DNA of 64,000 nucleotides from Cocos nucifera. Its lineage: Eukaryota; Streptophyta; Magnoliopsida; Arecales; Arecaceae. Each line of letters begins with the position of its first letter. Position 1 is the first letter of the stretch. Position numbers and translations under genes: made by a program. Under the pieces are notes generated by a model. That model was not told where the DNA came from, did no database searches, and worked only from the letters and a program-made list of their open reading frames with translations. The stretch covers positions 1 to 64,000 of the forward strand of contig QRFJ01003083.1 in assembly GCA_006176705.1 (NCBI GenBank), in the 5' to 3' direction. Positions 1 through 11,500 of the stretch are shown here, piece after piece.

Positions 1-1078
1 GAGTTTGTGCTCGATCAGAGGCCTTCACTTGGTCTGATGGAGTGTCCAAGTCAGAAAAAGGAGTTGTCTTATTTTGTTAAGGACAATTACCTGCCCATTT
101 CTCGTCCTTTGACTTTGGTCAAAAATTTGACCTTTGACTGGTCAAATTTGACCATTAGATACTTTGACTTTCTTGTCCACATGTCAGCATCCTATTGGGA
201 GCTGGTGGGCGGCTTATCACCTATCAAAAAGCTGGCAAAGAAGAGGGCACACACTCACGGATGGCGTGTGCCAAGCTGAGAGGCACCCAGCTGTCCCTTT
301 GGACAGGGACTCCATCATTCTTTTTGGATCCGATTAGACTCCTCCTTAAGGAATCAACTTGACTAGTCTAGGTGCCATCTAAGAAGAAATCCAAGGGACT
401 CTGATTTCCCATCAATCAGATTTAGATCTGATTTTGTTAAGGATGTGATTGGTTTGGGGAAGAAGAGGAGTTGGATCACGGCATTAGTCTATAAATAAAA
501 CCCTTGCACCCAACTCAAAAAGCAATTTGAAAATTCCCCATGCCCCAAGTGCCTCTCTCCCTCCTCCTCCATGCCAAAGACCATTTCATCCCTCTCCTCT
601 CCAATACCCAAAGTAGTTTGGGATTCCATGTTGGTGCAATTCCAGTGAATGAGAAAGGCGACACGAGCTAAAACTGCGCTGCTCACAAAGGACAACTACT
701 GATCTTCGAAAGTCGTGTTTTGAAGATCCTGCAAATTAGATTCAGATCTGATTCTTTTTGGAGACGTGATAGAGAAGAAGAGGAGTCTCTAGATCTAGGC
801 TGAGTGGATACATATAGAGGCTAAGCACTTGCGTGGCTAGATCCAGAACCTTTTGCTACTTATAGGATCATCAAGGATGAATAGGATTACCCCTACGTTA
901 AAGGGTTAAATTAATTGATTTAATTTATCTAAATTTATTTTAATTATTAAAATAATAAAAGATCAGATTTGAAAACTCCAGATTAATTTGGATTAAAAGA
1001 AAATTTTTTTTAAATATATCTTCTGCGATCCGATCAGATCTGAACGAACCTGGTCTGAAAATGCAGGAATTTTTTTCA
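1..1078 (+). repeat. C1 5' LTR, 3' part
   Basis: It aligns by eye with C2 LTR bases from about 23617 to 24689. It begins GAGTTTGTGCTCGATCAGAGG and ends in TTTTTTCA at 1078. It contains a W-box cluster at 109-168 and a TATA box near 485-497 (CTATAAATAAAACCC). It is more diverged from C2 than the two C2 LTRs are from each other, so it is an older copy. Confidence 0.8.
109..168 (+). promoter_or_regulatory. W-box cluster in C1 5' LTR
   Basis: Five TTGAC cores on the plus strand and two GTCAA cores (minus-strand TTGAC) lie within about 60 bp. TTGAC[CT] is the known binding core of plant WRKY factors. The same block recurs in every copia LTR of this family in the window, upstream of the TATA box. 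Regulation by WRKY proteins is inferred. Confidence 0.55.
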
Positions 1079-1655
1079 ATTATATCCTTTAAGTACGTTA
1101 AGAAGAACTACAGGATATTGTTAGGGTTTTTGGTAATGAAGAACACAAGTCAAGGGTACAGAACTCAGATTATGCTCGTATTGTAAATGATCAAAAGTCC
1201 GACATCTAGGAGGTCCGTTTGTGTGTAATTGGTGGTTGCTGTCAGTTGGAAAAGAGTTCCTAAGCAGACAGTGATAGCAGATTCCTATCATGGAAAGTTA
1301 AAATCATCACTGCATCAGAAGCTACGAAGCGAGGCATTCCTGGCTATAAATGTTTTCCATAGAGATCGAAAGTGATGCATCAGATTGCCATCTTCTATAC
1401 ATACAACAATAATTGCACCATAGCCCTTTCTAAAGGAGTCGAGGTCTTACCAAAAATTCCAAGCACATTGAGCGGTATACCACGTCATCTGCGATTACCT
1501 CAAGAAGGATTACGTCGAGGTCAAGAGAGTCGACTCCAGTAGAATAATGTGGGTGGATTCCACTTCACAAAAGCGTTGGCAGCAGAAGATGAAGCCCACC
1601 TAAGAAGATGGACTTGATTTGTAGCCATTGGCTTTTGGTCAAGTTGACAACGTTT
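1079..1655 (+). pseudogene. C1 RNase H remnant
   Basis: This corresponds to C2 positions about 30490-31055, the end of copia pol (RNase H) plus the stretch leading to the 3' LTR. Recognisable pieces include the reading around 1300 that resembles the ITASEATK segment (canonical copia IAASEAAKEA), and the run-up to the LTR. The frame is broken repeatedly. The left edge is an abrupt joint with the LTR end at 1078/1079, so everything from the primer site to RT was lost in one deletion or in a recombination between templates. It cannot encode a working enzyme. Confidence 0.7.
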
Positions 1656-3956
1656 TGTTAGATATGTGTGCCCTAGAAGCCAGAATTGGCTGACACTTAT
1701 TGTACACTTCTAAGGGCAAAATTATAATTTTGATTATAAATAATAAAATAAATTATTTTCTATCATAATGTGTATTTAGTGTCTATGATATATTTATTTT
1801 TAGTTAATGTAATGATAATTCTTATTTTAAAGTAGTTTAAAAATTTAAGACATGAATTTTCGTTATTAACTCATAAAATGCTTCGTCGTAGGATCATCAT
1901 GGATGGTCATTGATCACAAAAGGTTGTGTGTATAATTGCTTCTTCATAGATAGATGGGTCTTGAGTCTACGGTGTAGAGACCACAGTAGTGAGGTTACAA
2001 ATACTTATTAAAAAATGAGGGCACTGAGCGTGAACCACCCTCGTGAGCAGTCATAAGAAAGTCTATCTTGCATCATCAATGACGGGCTCGAAGCTGCAGT
2101 GGTGTATCTAGTTCTTTGATCTAAGGTTGCATCGATAGTTCACCTTGAGGTGTTATAGTTTGACTACAGCCATGACTCGATTCTTCTTAGCCATTCAAAA
2201 ATTCTATGGTGTATGTTGCCTATAGCAGTCATTATAAATGGATATACACCAACAGGGAAATCTTCTATCTCGGTAGGATTGAGAGCAGCCTATGATGATT
2301 CATAAAAATTCAAGTCATAAGCCCATAGCCATGGTAGAGTGAAATAATAGAAATAAATTTCCTATTACGGTTTTCACATTCAGAACTTGAATCAAATGAT
2401 CTATAAAATCATATGATAGAAATTTTAGTGGTTTGACAAGTAAACTTAACCCTAATCGATCGGGGCTCAAGATAGAAAGAACTTAATCATATAATAACTA
2501 CACTTAAGAGATTCATTTTCAGTTTTAATAGGGTTGCCACCAGTACTACTGCTAGGTTCACTGGTGGATTTTGGAAGCAATTTAGAATATTGAATGATCA
2601 TCATTCTAGTTGTCTGAATGCAGAAAAGTTCTGATTCCACGAAAGATGATTCGAAATGTTGATGAATAGAGATCATGATATATCCCATTATCATATAGAA
2701 TTGAACCTAACTAGATCACACAAATAAAAGTTTGGATCTGGATAACATCAATTGGACTAATCCAGTTCAATTGATTTAAATTAGATTCAATTAGGTTCGA
2801 AAAAATCGTGCTAGCATATGATTGAGCCTAATGTTCTCCTTCTACAATCATTAAAAGTTATCTCTACTGAGCCAAATATGTTTGAGCTCACTTAGGTACC
2901 TTTACTTGGTCTAACTGGAGCTTGTCTAGGTCAGAAGAGGATTGTCTTAATTTTGAGATAAATTTGAGACAATATCTACCATTTTCATCACCTGCTAATT
3001 CTTGTCTTTTGACTTTGGTCAAACATTGACCTTTGACACTTGACATCTGCCCATGTGTCATGCACCCATAGGAGAGTAGATAAAGGCTTGTCCTCTTACT
3101 AGAAAGAGGAAAGGAGGGGGTGCACACCTAGGGAGGTGTGCACCCAAGGATAGGGATGCTTGGAGTCCCATACAGATGGGAATCTAGGTTGCTTCATGGA
3201 ATCAAACTAGGTGGCACCAAAGGACTTTGCTTTGACTAGTCTTGGCACCACCTAAGGGTGTTGGAGAGGGGCTCTCATCTGATTGGATCTAGTGATGCCA
3301 TCCTATCAATTAGATTTAGATCTGATTGCACAAAGAGACATGATTGGTAGGGATGATGTGGCACTGCATGGCATAGCAGGATCTATATAAACCCAATCTA
3401 TGCCTAGCTTTAGATAGGTTCTCCCCTTGCCCATTCCAGATAGCCATCTCCCTCTCTCCTCCATGCCTACCTCTGATCCTCTCTCTTCTCTCCACACTCA
3501 AGGAGCTTTGGGCTTCAGTTTGGTGCGATCCAGGCAAGAAAAAGGCGACAAGAAAGAAAGAAGGCAGCACTGCTGTAAGAGACGACATCGAATCTTCAAA
3601 AGTTATTTTGAAGATCTTTAAGATCAGATCCAGATCTGATCTTTCGAGGATAGTTCGAGAAAGAGGAGATATCCAAATTCTGCCCGAGTGGATATTGGTA
3701 GAGGCCAGGCAATTGCATGGCTACATCCAGAACCATAGGCAATCAGTAGGATCATCACAGGATAATAGGATTACCTAAGAATAAGGTATAAATTAAATCT
3801 AATTTAATTTAATTTATTTTTACTTTATTAGATCCATCAAATTAGATCTGAAAAGTATTAGATCTAATTTAGATCTAAGAAAAATTTTTTTGAAATATTT
3901 CTCTTGATCAAATCAAATCTGAACAAATCTGATCGAGAAAATAGTTTTTTCCTTCA
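1656..3956 (+). repeat. C1 3' LTR
   Basis: A full-length copia LTR of 2301 bp, starting TGTTAGATATGTGTGCCC and ending CCTTCA. It aligns throughout with the C2 LTRs but with many substitutions. It carries a W-box cluster (3009-3044) and a TATA box near 3383-3394 (CTATATAAACCC). The internal small ORFs show no recognisable protein. Confidence 0.85.
3009..3044 (+). promoter_or_regulatory. W-box cluster in C1 3' LTR
   Basis: Four TTGAC cores on the plus strand plus one GTCAA core within 36 bp, about 340 bp upstream of the TATA box. This is a compressed version of the cluster in the other LTRs. Confidence 0.5.
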
Positions 3957-4233
3957 ACACCAACCTTCTAGATTAATCACCATCCTCATGATGATCCTAC
4001 GATCGAAAGCATTTTATGAGTTAATAATGAAAATTCATGTCTTAAATTTTCAACTCTTGAAAATATGAACTATCATTACCATTAACTCAAGGAATGTATC
4101 ACAGACACTTTCGTATACACACAATGATAGAAAATAGTCCATTTTATTATATATAATTAAAATTATAATTTTACTCTTAGAAGTGTATTATAAGTGTCAA
4201 TCAATTTGGCTTCTAGGGCACACATATCTAACA
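3957..4233 (-). repeat. 5'-terminal 277 bp of a copia LTR in inverted orientation
   Basis: Read on the minus strand from 4233, this begins TGTTAGATATGTGTGCCC and follows the first roughly 276 bases of the C1/C2 LTR, stopping abruptly where C1 ends at 3956. It is most simply the start of a minus-strand LTR interrupted by insertion of C1, with the rest left of the window. On its other side it abuts E0 at 4234. Together with 1656-1930 it forms an inverted repeat about 2 kb apart. Confidence 0.8.
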
Positions 4234-5215
4234 ACCTCATCCTCACAAGATACCAGCCATACCTCATCATCACAAATCTATAACTTACTAATCCAAAACA
4301 CATGCCTATCCATCGGCTTAATTAAATGGGTCCTTACCGCACAATAACTAAACAGATGAGAAATGAAGCTGAGGGAACAAGTCTACTATGAAAATCACTA
4401 TATAATCCAAATGAATAGATGAGAAATGAAGCCGTGGAAACAAGTCTGCTACAAAAACCTTTATATAATCGAACACCAATTCCTTCCCCCAGACATAAAA
4501 ATGAACAAGGCTCTAATACCAGATGATCCGGATACCCGGAGAGGCAACCTTAAATCTAGAGCGATATGGAGATCCACCGTATCAGCTTACATCTGATAAC
4601 CAAATTGGGAACACCAGATTTGGAAGGTACAAGGTGGACAAAACATCTCTTATGAATAATCGAGGCCAAATACCAATTATGCCACATGAAAGGATGAGCT
4701 CCAAAGTATACGATACTACCCATGTACATATACAATATAGCCCAAAATCTAGGAATGAAAGTGCAGATTGGATACTTTAAAGAAGAGGAGAACACAACAG
4801 CCTAAGATAAATCAAATAGATAATAACTACGACTACTTAAGAGGACCGACAGACAGATAAGATGGACATACTCTAAAGATAGATAGACTATGCAGATAAA
4901 AAGAAAAAAAGTTCTCAGACTAGTATGCAGATAGATGACTTAATTAAATAAGAAAATCTTTTTTATATTTATTTTTAGATTCAAAATAGACTAAGAACTA
5001 AATATTTTTTGGTTTTTTTGATTTAAAATAAACTATCAAACTAACACCTAACTAACTAATATTTTTTGCTTTTTTTTGAAATAAACTTAAAACCAAACAT
5101 TAGCATAAATTAAATAAACATAAAGTAACAACTACTAAACATAACAACAAACATAAAGTAATAACTAACAATTAATATAAATAGTTAAATAAACTAACTA
5201 CTAACATAGTACTCA
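4234..5215 (-). repeat. E0 terminal direct repeat, left copy
   Basis: It matches 61566-62574 base by base with scattered differences. The match runs from ACCTCATCCTC at 4234 through the primer site to ACTAACATA near 5215, where the right copy is cut off by an LTR. It includes a tandem duplication of about 60 bp (4351-4475). The part beyond 4800 is A-rich with repeated CTAACTAA-type motifs. Small ORFs here on both strands look incidental. Confidence 0.75.
4509..4521 (-). promoter_or_regulatory. E0 primer-binding site, left copy
   Basis: The minus strand reads TGGTATTAGAGCC, one mismatch from the initiator-Met tRNA complement used by caulimovirids and many copia elements. Homology to the right copy continues on both sides of it. 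Confidence 0.65.
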
Positions 5216-5835
5216 ATAGTTAAATATAAATAGTTACTATCAAAGCATACTAGACAGTAGTTAATTGATAAATAGTTAATGCTCAGCACTGGTGATTGCA
5301 TAATTGTTTACAGTGCAATCGAGATACTAAGAGTATGAGAAGGTATATGGGTTGTTTATCCTAACTGCTTGGTTGTTTACAATGCAGCCTCTACCAGCCT
5401 CAGGATTGACTATTTTTTTATAGAACAATCCCGTGTAGTACTTGGATGATTTTTCTCACACTATGGTACCCTCATTTATAGTATTGGATAGTGATTTTTA
5501 TAGCAGTACTATTGTATCCACTTCAATACTGTGCAGTGATTTCTACTACAGTATCGAGCTATAGTGCTGAATAGTAACTATGAACAATAACTATGAATGG
5601 TAACTATGAACCATAATTAAAGACTAATTATGAAGAGAAACATACTTTATTCATATAGAAGTACTAACATTAGTGCTGACGAAAGCTTAAAAGCACACCA
5701 TACAAGCTTAAATAAACTTATTTACATACCAGAGATGCCAAGCACACTTGATATAAGCTAATACATACTAATCACAAACTAAGCACACTTACTTACATAT
5801 TTTCAAGAGAGCTTTGGCAAGAGTTTTCTCTCAGA

Positions 5836-6240
5836 AGAAGAAGATGAATAGTAGAAGGAAAGAGGAATGAAGAGGGAATGGAAAAGAGAGAAGAGAAGAA
5901 GGTTTTGGATCCTTCTTCCGAAGATGCCAAAGGAAGATGCAAGAGGAAGTTTAGGAGGGAGTTTCTTTTCCTTCTGATGTTCTCCCTTGGATGGAGTATT
6001 TATAAGGGAAAAGTATGGAGTGGAGAGTTATGTGGAGATTATATGATGGATGATGGTAGTGGATGTCAGAGTGGGGAAGTGGAAGAAAAGAGACGAGATG
6101 ATGAAGGAAGAAGATAAGAGGAAGTGATGAAGAGATAATGAGAAGGAAAGAAAGGAAGAGAAGAAAGAAGAGAAAGGAAGAAGAGAAAGGAAGAAGAGAA
6201 GCTTTGCCTTAGCTTTAGGAAGTAGCAAGATAGAAGAGAA
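5836..6240. repeat. Purine-rich low-complexity tract
   Basis: Long GAA/GGA-type runs on the plus strand, most extreme at about 6095-6205 where pyrimidines are rare. ORFs on either strand here are compositional. Mirror-like polypurine tracts can form triplex DNA; that is only a possibility. Confidence 0.7.
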
Positions 6241-6335
6241 GAGACTCAACTCTACAGGTGGAGCCTTCCCACACTCGATTGCTTAAGTTGTTGACCGCTC
6301 ACTTTACCTCCTCCTGTAGCTAAAGCCCTTCTCCT

Positions 6336-6344
6336 CTATTTATA
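6336..6344 (-). promoter_or_regulatory. TATA box, putative E0 pregenomic promoter
   Basis: The minus strand reads CTATAAATAGAGG. It faces the leader and the left primer site, as expected for a 35S-type promoter. There is no direct evidence of a start site. Confidence 0.4.
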
Positions 6345-6685
6345 GATGAGGAAGGGGTAATGCAGACATTATTTGGTTTGGAGTCCGCAGATTTGAAGCT
6401 GAATAAAGTCCGGATCTTTCTATAGCTATCTTTTCCTATAGTTTCTTTTGTTAGAGAATCTTCCTATAGCTGTGCTTGTCAGGAATCTTCCTGTAGATCT
6501 TTATGCATTACTTCAGGAGTATTGTAGGCCATTACTTATCATTTTTGAAGTTCTTTTATAGGCCAACTGATAGCTTTTGTTAGCCATTGATTATTTGTTG
6601 TTTGAGCAATAATGATCTATTTTTACCATAGTAATAGAGTAGTACCTGCAAGAAAATATTCTAGCAATGTTTTGATAGAGGGTTG

Positions 6686-7875
6686 TGTTGTTGTGGAAAT
6701 CCATGAGGATGTTAGAGGTGGCTGAAATGAGGAAAGTGAGGCCACTGACGGAACCTACAAAACAAAATCCAAACTAGAGGTTGGTTGCTTCGGCAGGATC
6801 CTTCGATGCTCAACTTAATTTTCTGGCCAACTGGAATGGAGTACTTAAGAAATAAAGAAGCACAGTAACAGAAAGGAGAAGAGAGCTTTCTTTCGAAATA
6901 TATCTAGAGAGTTTTTTTTATAGATGGAGCGTGTAACAAATTGATAGTGATAGCTATAACCAATTGGTAGTGGGCCACTCAGGCCATGTAGAGTTTGTTA
7001 CGGAGGGTGGTGTTCATTGTCATGACATGCTAGTCAAGAGTGGTGTTCATTGTCGTAACTTGTCAGTGAAGTGTGGTGTCCATTGTTGTGACGTGCCAGT
7101 TCGTTGGAGATTAATGATTGAAGTTCTAATGGAGTAGGCACTGGCGGCGAAGAGCTTCAAGAGACAACAGTCCCAGAGGAGTTCGGGATCCTTTAAGGTT
7201 GCCTACCTATGGGTTGGCCTATATTGAGTTGGTAGCTGGATTCATGTGGATGACGAGGTCCTTCCATGTGATTAGGAGGAGATTGATTGAAAGAAGGTCG
7301 ATCACCAGAGATCAATAGGGAGGAGGTCGACCGCAGGATGTTCGACTAGAGGAGGTCATGTAGAGGAGGTTTGACGGGAGGAGGTCATCCGGAGGAGGTT
7401 CGACTGGAGGAGATCATCCGAAGGAGGTTTGATTGGAGGAGGTTGTCCAGAGGATGTTCAACTGGGGGAGGTCGACGTTCGACTAGAGGAGGTCTTCCAG
7501 CAGAGTTGACAAGAAAAAAGGCTCTATTCAATAAGGGGTTTAGACTAGAGAAGGTCGACGTTCATCTAGAGGAGGTCATCCGAAGGAGGTTCGATTGGAG
7601 GAGGTCGTTCGGAGGAGGTTCGACTGGAGGAGGTCGTCCGGAGGAGGTTCGACTAGATCCCAATCTAGTTATTCACTTTTGGCCAAAGGACAAGATTAGA
7701 ATAATAAAAATTTTTCTTTACTATTCAAGTTTGTATTGCCGAACCTCCATGTACTTTTGGAAGGTTCCACAGCATAAACTCATCACTGAGGGGATCGATG
7801 AATCCTAATAGGGAGGAGATTGGCGACCAAGGACTTTGGGCAAGAACTTCAGTAGGAACCATTTTATCCCCAGCA
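6686..7875 (-). repeat. T1 3' LTR
   Basis: 1190 bp, aligned with 33729-35251. Its minus-strand 5' end is TGCTGGGG and its 3' end is CACAACAACA. It contains a tandem array of about 28-bp GGAGGAGGTTCGACTG-type units (about 7320-7650). The Arg-rich ORF at 7371-7808 is a by-product of this array. It is shorter than the 5' LTR mainly because its array has fewer units. Confidence 0.75.
7320..7655. repeat. GGAGGAGGTCGTCC tandem array in T1 3' LTR
   Basis: Imperfect units of roughly 28 bp built from GGAGGAGGTTCGACTG and GGAGGAGGTCGTCC. The matching array in the other LTR is at about 34250-35030 and is more than twice as long. Confidence 0.75.
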
Positions 7876-7893
7876 CTTGTCCCCCTACTCTCG
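7876..7893 (-). promoter_or_regulatory. T1 polypurine tract
   Basis: The minus strand reads CGAGAGTAGGGGGACAAG immediately before the 3' LTR. T4 and T3 have equivalent G-rich tracts at the same place. This is the normal plus-strand primer of an LTR element and fixes T1's orientation. Confidence 0.7.
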
Positions 7894-8519
7894 AGTTTGA
7901 ATTTCAAATGAAGGGAGTACGAAAAAACTACTATAGCTAAAGTTATTTAACAGTTTTCCACCATGGAGAACAAAACTTTTTATCTTTTTCAAATTGGTGC
8001 CCCGATTTGATGTCAAATGACTTGGACAAATAGACTCCCTTGAAAACTCATTTGGCATGGAGCTTCATGTACGGCACAGTTATTGCTTCGTCAAGCAGTA
8101 GGTGCGAGTGGGACATGCGGTGGGTTGGGATGATTAAAGGAGTTCCGCAATCATAACTTCCTCTAGGACTTTGGTTTTCAATTTAAACTCCTCCTCCATC
8201 TATAATTTCTTCCTTTTACCCGGGCTTTTGCTTCTTCTCCTTCCTCCATTTTCCATCATCTCCAAGTGTCCTGTACTTATCGCCCTTGCTCTTTCTATGA
8301 TTCTTCCGGCCACTGGCATCTTTCTCGATCCTCTTTTATCCTTTCGATCTTCTTTCCATGTTTTCCTAGGTCAATTTTTCATCCCTGTCCTCTTGACTTT
8401 TAGTTTTCTTGCATTCTTTAGATTTCTTCAAGATTTCCTGGGTGGACATCACTGTTCTTCATTTTTTAGCTTCCACCACCCCTTTTTCTATGTTCTTTTC
8501 TGAGGATTTTATGTGATTT
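7894..8519 (+). promoter_or_regulatory. Upstream region of T1 antisense gene
   Basis: It holds a TATA-like AATTTAAAC near 8180-8188, aligned with CTATTTAAG at 37977-37985 in T3. A pyrimidine-rich stretch follows, as in plant 5' UTRs. The 110-codon ORF at 8171-8503 is hydrophobic because of the C/T composition and is not conserved in T3, so I read this as promoter and leader. Confidence 0.4.
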
Positions 8520-11500
8520 AGCTTAATCTAGATGTCATCTAAGGTTTCTTGGTCTAGCGATTCTCGGAGTTTGGTGGACCCAAATCTCAATAACTCCGAG
8601 GTTAGAATGAAAATTGGGCCGAGGATAGTACCTTGGCCAAACTTTATACCAGGGTCCGTCCCTTATTCTTTGACCGCTAAAGATCTATTTTTTGTTAGGA
8701 TCCAATAGGGGTTGCCTATCGAATATGAGCTGGAACTTCTTGGTTCAAGTGGTCGGACTTGTGCTCCTCCTCCAGATCAGTTCTGCTTGTACCTGGAGGC
8801 CTTCCATGCTGGATTAAGACTTTTTCTTCCTGACTTTGTTGTGGTCCTTTTTCATTTTTTAAATATCTTCCTGACCTCAGTAGTTTCGAACTCCTTCAGG
8901 TTTATTATAGGATGCCTTGCTCCCTATATATCTGCCGAGGTCCAGTCCACTATTTCTTTTTTTGAATCTTCTTCACCTTCAAGCACCACCCTACTGTTAT
9001 GGACTGGTGGTATGTTCCCCCTAGTCCAGTAAGAAGAGATCGCTTAAGGATGCCCCCTCTTCCATCCATAATTAGAAAGAAATGTTTATCTTTGTTTCCT
9101 ATCCGACCTTGCACTTAGGACTCCCATCCTAGGGATATCTGAGGGATTCAGTCTGTCGAGCCCCAGGGTTAGTGAAAGCAGACCAAGAGTCGACTACCAT
9201 AATCAATGATACCAAACTCCCATGATATCCGCGCTAATAAAAGACCCTACTCAACCTCGGCCTTAGCCTTCTAAATCTAGTAGGTACATGGCTGAAGTCG
9301 GTGGGTCATCTCCTTTTTCTTTTTTTCCTTCCTTCTTTTCTGACTATGCTTTTATCTTTATGGTAGACATGGACACTAAGGCCGTTGAAATGCTTTCAAA
9401 GAGGCTCCATGCCCATAAAATAGAAGGCACCACTTTCGACGAGCCTGCTGCCAAGAAAGCTAGGGTGGACACCTCTAGCACTACAGCACCTGCTGATGCT
9501 ACCGCCAACATCGAGGTCGCTGCCATCGCTCGGGTCGGCACTATTATCAAGGACTCCATGCCTCCATCGTCCATGAGTCCTCCAGCTAAAGATCCAGCCC
9601 CATGGCCTCTTGTTGGGAGGGAAGAAGGGGAGAAGAAGAAGAAAAAAAAGATCATCATGAAGGTGCATTGAAAGACGCACCCCGACGAGTCTAACAATGA
9701 TGGCGACAATTCAAGAGAAGACCCCTTTGGCAATCGAAAGCTCGTTTGGGATTTAATCGATAAGTTTGCCATGTTCGAGGTGGTAGACCAGATGGCCGAC
9801 CTCGACAATACGCAGCTCATCTGGAATTCCCTCAGGACCATCCTCATGATAGTCATCTTGTTGATTCTTTTTTGATGCATAACATAGTTCATTTATTACA
9901 GTCGGATCACCAAATACTTGCGCATATCAAAATAGTGAACCACTTGAGGTTAGAGGTATTGAAGGCTCGAAAAGACCTTCAAGTTGAGGTCGATCATCTT
10001 TTGAAGGAGAAGGCGGTTGAGGTCGAAGGTCTGTAGGATATACTCAGAAAGGAGGAGCTCACCTCGGTGGGGTTGAATGCCACTTTAGCCTTAGAAGAGA
10101 AGAGAAGGAAGAAGACTGAGGTTAAGGTTGGTGAGCTGAAGGATCAAACTTTGAAGTAGATCTCAGAGGCAAAGATCCAGGCAGTGAAAGAGTTCAAGGT
10201 CTCCTCTGAAATGAGGGACCTGAACATTGCATTTGGCTAGGAGGCATTTCAAAAGGGTTACGAACTCTATGAGGATCGGGTGGCTACCAAGTTCTCTAAA
10301 CTCGACCTTGGCTTCTTATACGGGAAGGTCCCTGATGAAGAGGAAGAGCTGTCCACTAATGCGATCGACCTTTCTCCCATCGAAGTCATCCTCAAGCCCT
10401 CCGAACCTACCATCGAGACACCCAAACCCGTATCGAAGCTAGACTTGGTAAAGAATGCTCCAACCTTATTTGCTACTGCTCCTTTTGATGTCTAGAATTT
10501 TAAATAATTATATTTTTTTCTTTTTTCTTAATGTATAATCAAATATTTTGAGAAATGAAAAAGAGTTTTCTTTTCTTATACTTATGCTATGATAAATGTT
10601 ATTCAGAATCCTTTTAGTGATCAAAGTCAGGGTCAATCATCTCCAACCAACATCGAACCACTATCCAAAGATATCCCTCTGAAACCTATAGTCAAAGATT
10701 TAATGAGAATAATCCATCATCGAAAGAAGAAGTTGAAGAAGATGGAAGATGAGCTTCAGCAGTCCAGAAAAAATACTTCAAAGGTGACAATTGAAGTCAC
10801 TCACCTTCGCAAGTTGCATATGAAAGATTCTATGAGCTTCAATATTAAGAAAGATAACTTTGAGAGAAAGTTAGCCGAGGTTAAGAAAAGTGCCAGTAAT
10901 ATGTCTTGGGTGTTAACTACGAAGGTTAACTCCCTCAAAGTTGTGCTCAAGGAGGCAAAAGAGAGAATTCATCTGTTGGAGGGGAGTTTGTCATGGTCTT
11001 CCGACAAGGCTCGATATGAGTGGGATTCATCACAAAAGTTTTTTGCCCTTCAGAAGTAGTTGCACGATGCCGAGCTTGCCTATGAAACCTACCGATTAGG
11101 CTAGTGTGAGAGGATATCCTCGTTGGAGCAAAAGCTCCGTGCTGCTAACAGCGAGGTGACTCGGCTTCAATAGTTGCTCATCGATAGTTACCAATCTAGC
11201 ACCAGTAGGGAGTTGGAGGAGATCACCTCTCTAATGAGGATTGTAGAAAAACAGTCAGAGTCGATCGGGGTGGAGAAGGCCAAAGTCCAGCGACTAAAGC
11301 TTCAGTCAATTTGCAAGCAGCAGGCCATCAAGGATGCTGAAGCTGAATTAGAAGTTCTAAGAAAGAGACTGCGGACATCAGAAGAGAACAACCGGAGGAC
11401 TAACAGGATGTCCCATGATAATTTGATAAGAAGAAAAGAGCTCGAGGAGGTGATCATCAACCTAAAGGAATCGTTGGTGATGGCTAGTAGTCCGAAGTCC

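Larger units (their letters stand above)
1..3956 (+). mobile_element. C1: Ty1/copia element, left end outside window, internally deleted
   Basis: This is a copia-type LTR element of the same family as C2. It consists of the 3' half of its 5' LTR (1-1078), a 577-bp internal remnant (1079-1655) and a full 3' LTR (1656-3956). The 5' LTR joins straight into RNase H-region sequence, so primer site, gag, protease, integrase and most of RT are missing. The right end falls exactly on the LTR terminus TTCA at 3956. It is followed by an inverted LTR fragment of the same family, so C1 probably inserted into that older LTR. The matching target-site duplication would lie left of the window and cannot be checked. 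Confidence 0.8.
5216..6685 (-). other. E0 promoter/leader region, no gene
   Basis: There is no recognisable coding sequence. On the minus strand it holds a TATA box at 6336-6344 and a second TATA-like motif near 5999-6008 (TTATAAATACTCC). About 400 bp (5830-6240) is nearly all purine on plus and pyrimidine on minus. By analogy with caulimovirids this would be the region between the last ORF and the primer site. Its length of about 1.8 kb from TATA to primer site is long for that group, so unrecognised inserts may be present. Its right edge at 6685 is the junction with T1. Confidence 0.45.

Noticed and set aside
5878..6249. Overlapping plus and minus ORFs in the purine-rich tract
   Set aside because: Low-complexity composition (Lys/Glu/Arg on plus, Ser/Leu/Phe on minus) explains both.
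4234..6685. Treating the E0 terminal repeats as ordinary LTRs
   Set aside because: The repeat includes sequence on both sides of the primer-binding site and lacks TG...CA ends at the expected point.
7371..7808. Arginine-rich 145-codon ORF
   Set aside because: It is a read-through of the GGAGGAGGT tandem array in T1's LTR; similar ORFs arise on both strands of the partner LTR.
8171..8503. Hydrophobic 110-codon ORF as a membrane protein
   Set aside because: The hydrophobicity comes from C/T-rich leader sequence, and the frame is not conserved in the T3 copy.
9344..9892. 182-codon minus-strand ORF
   Set aside because: Shadow of the plus-strand antisense gene, whose frame matches a known family.
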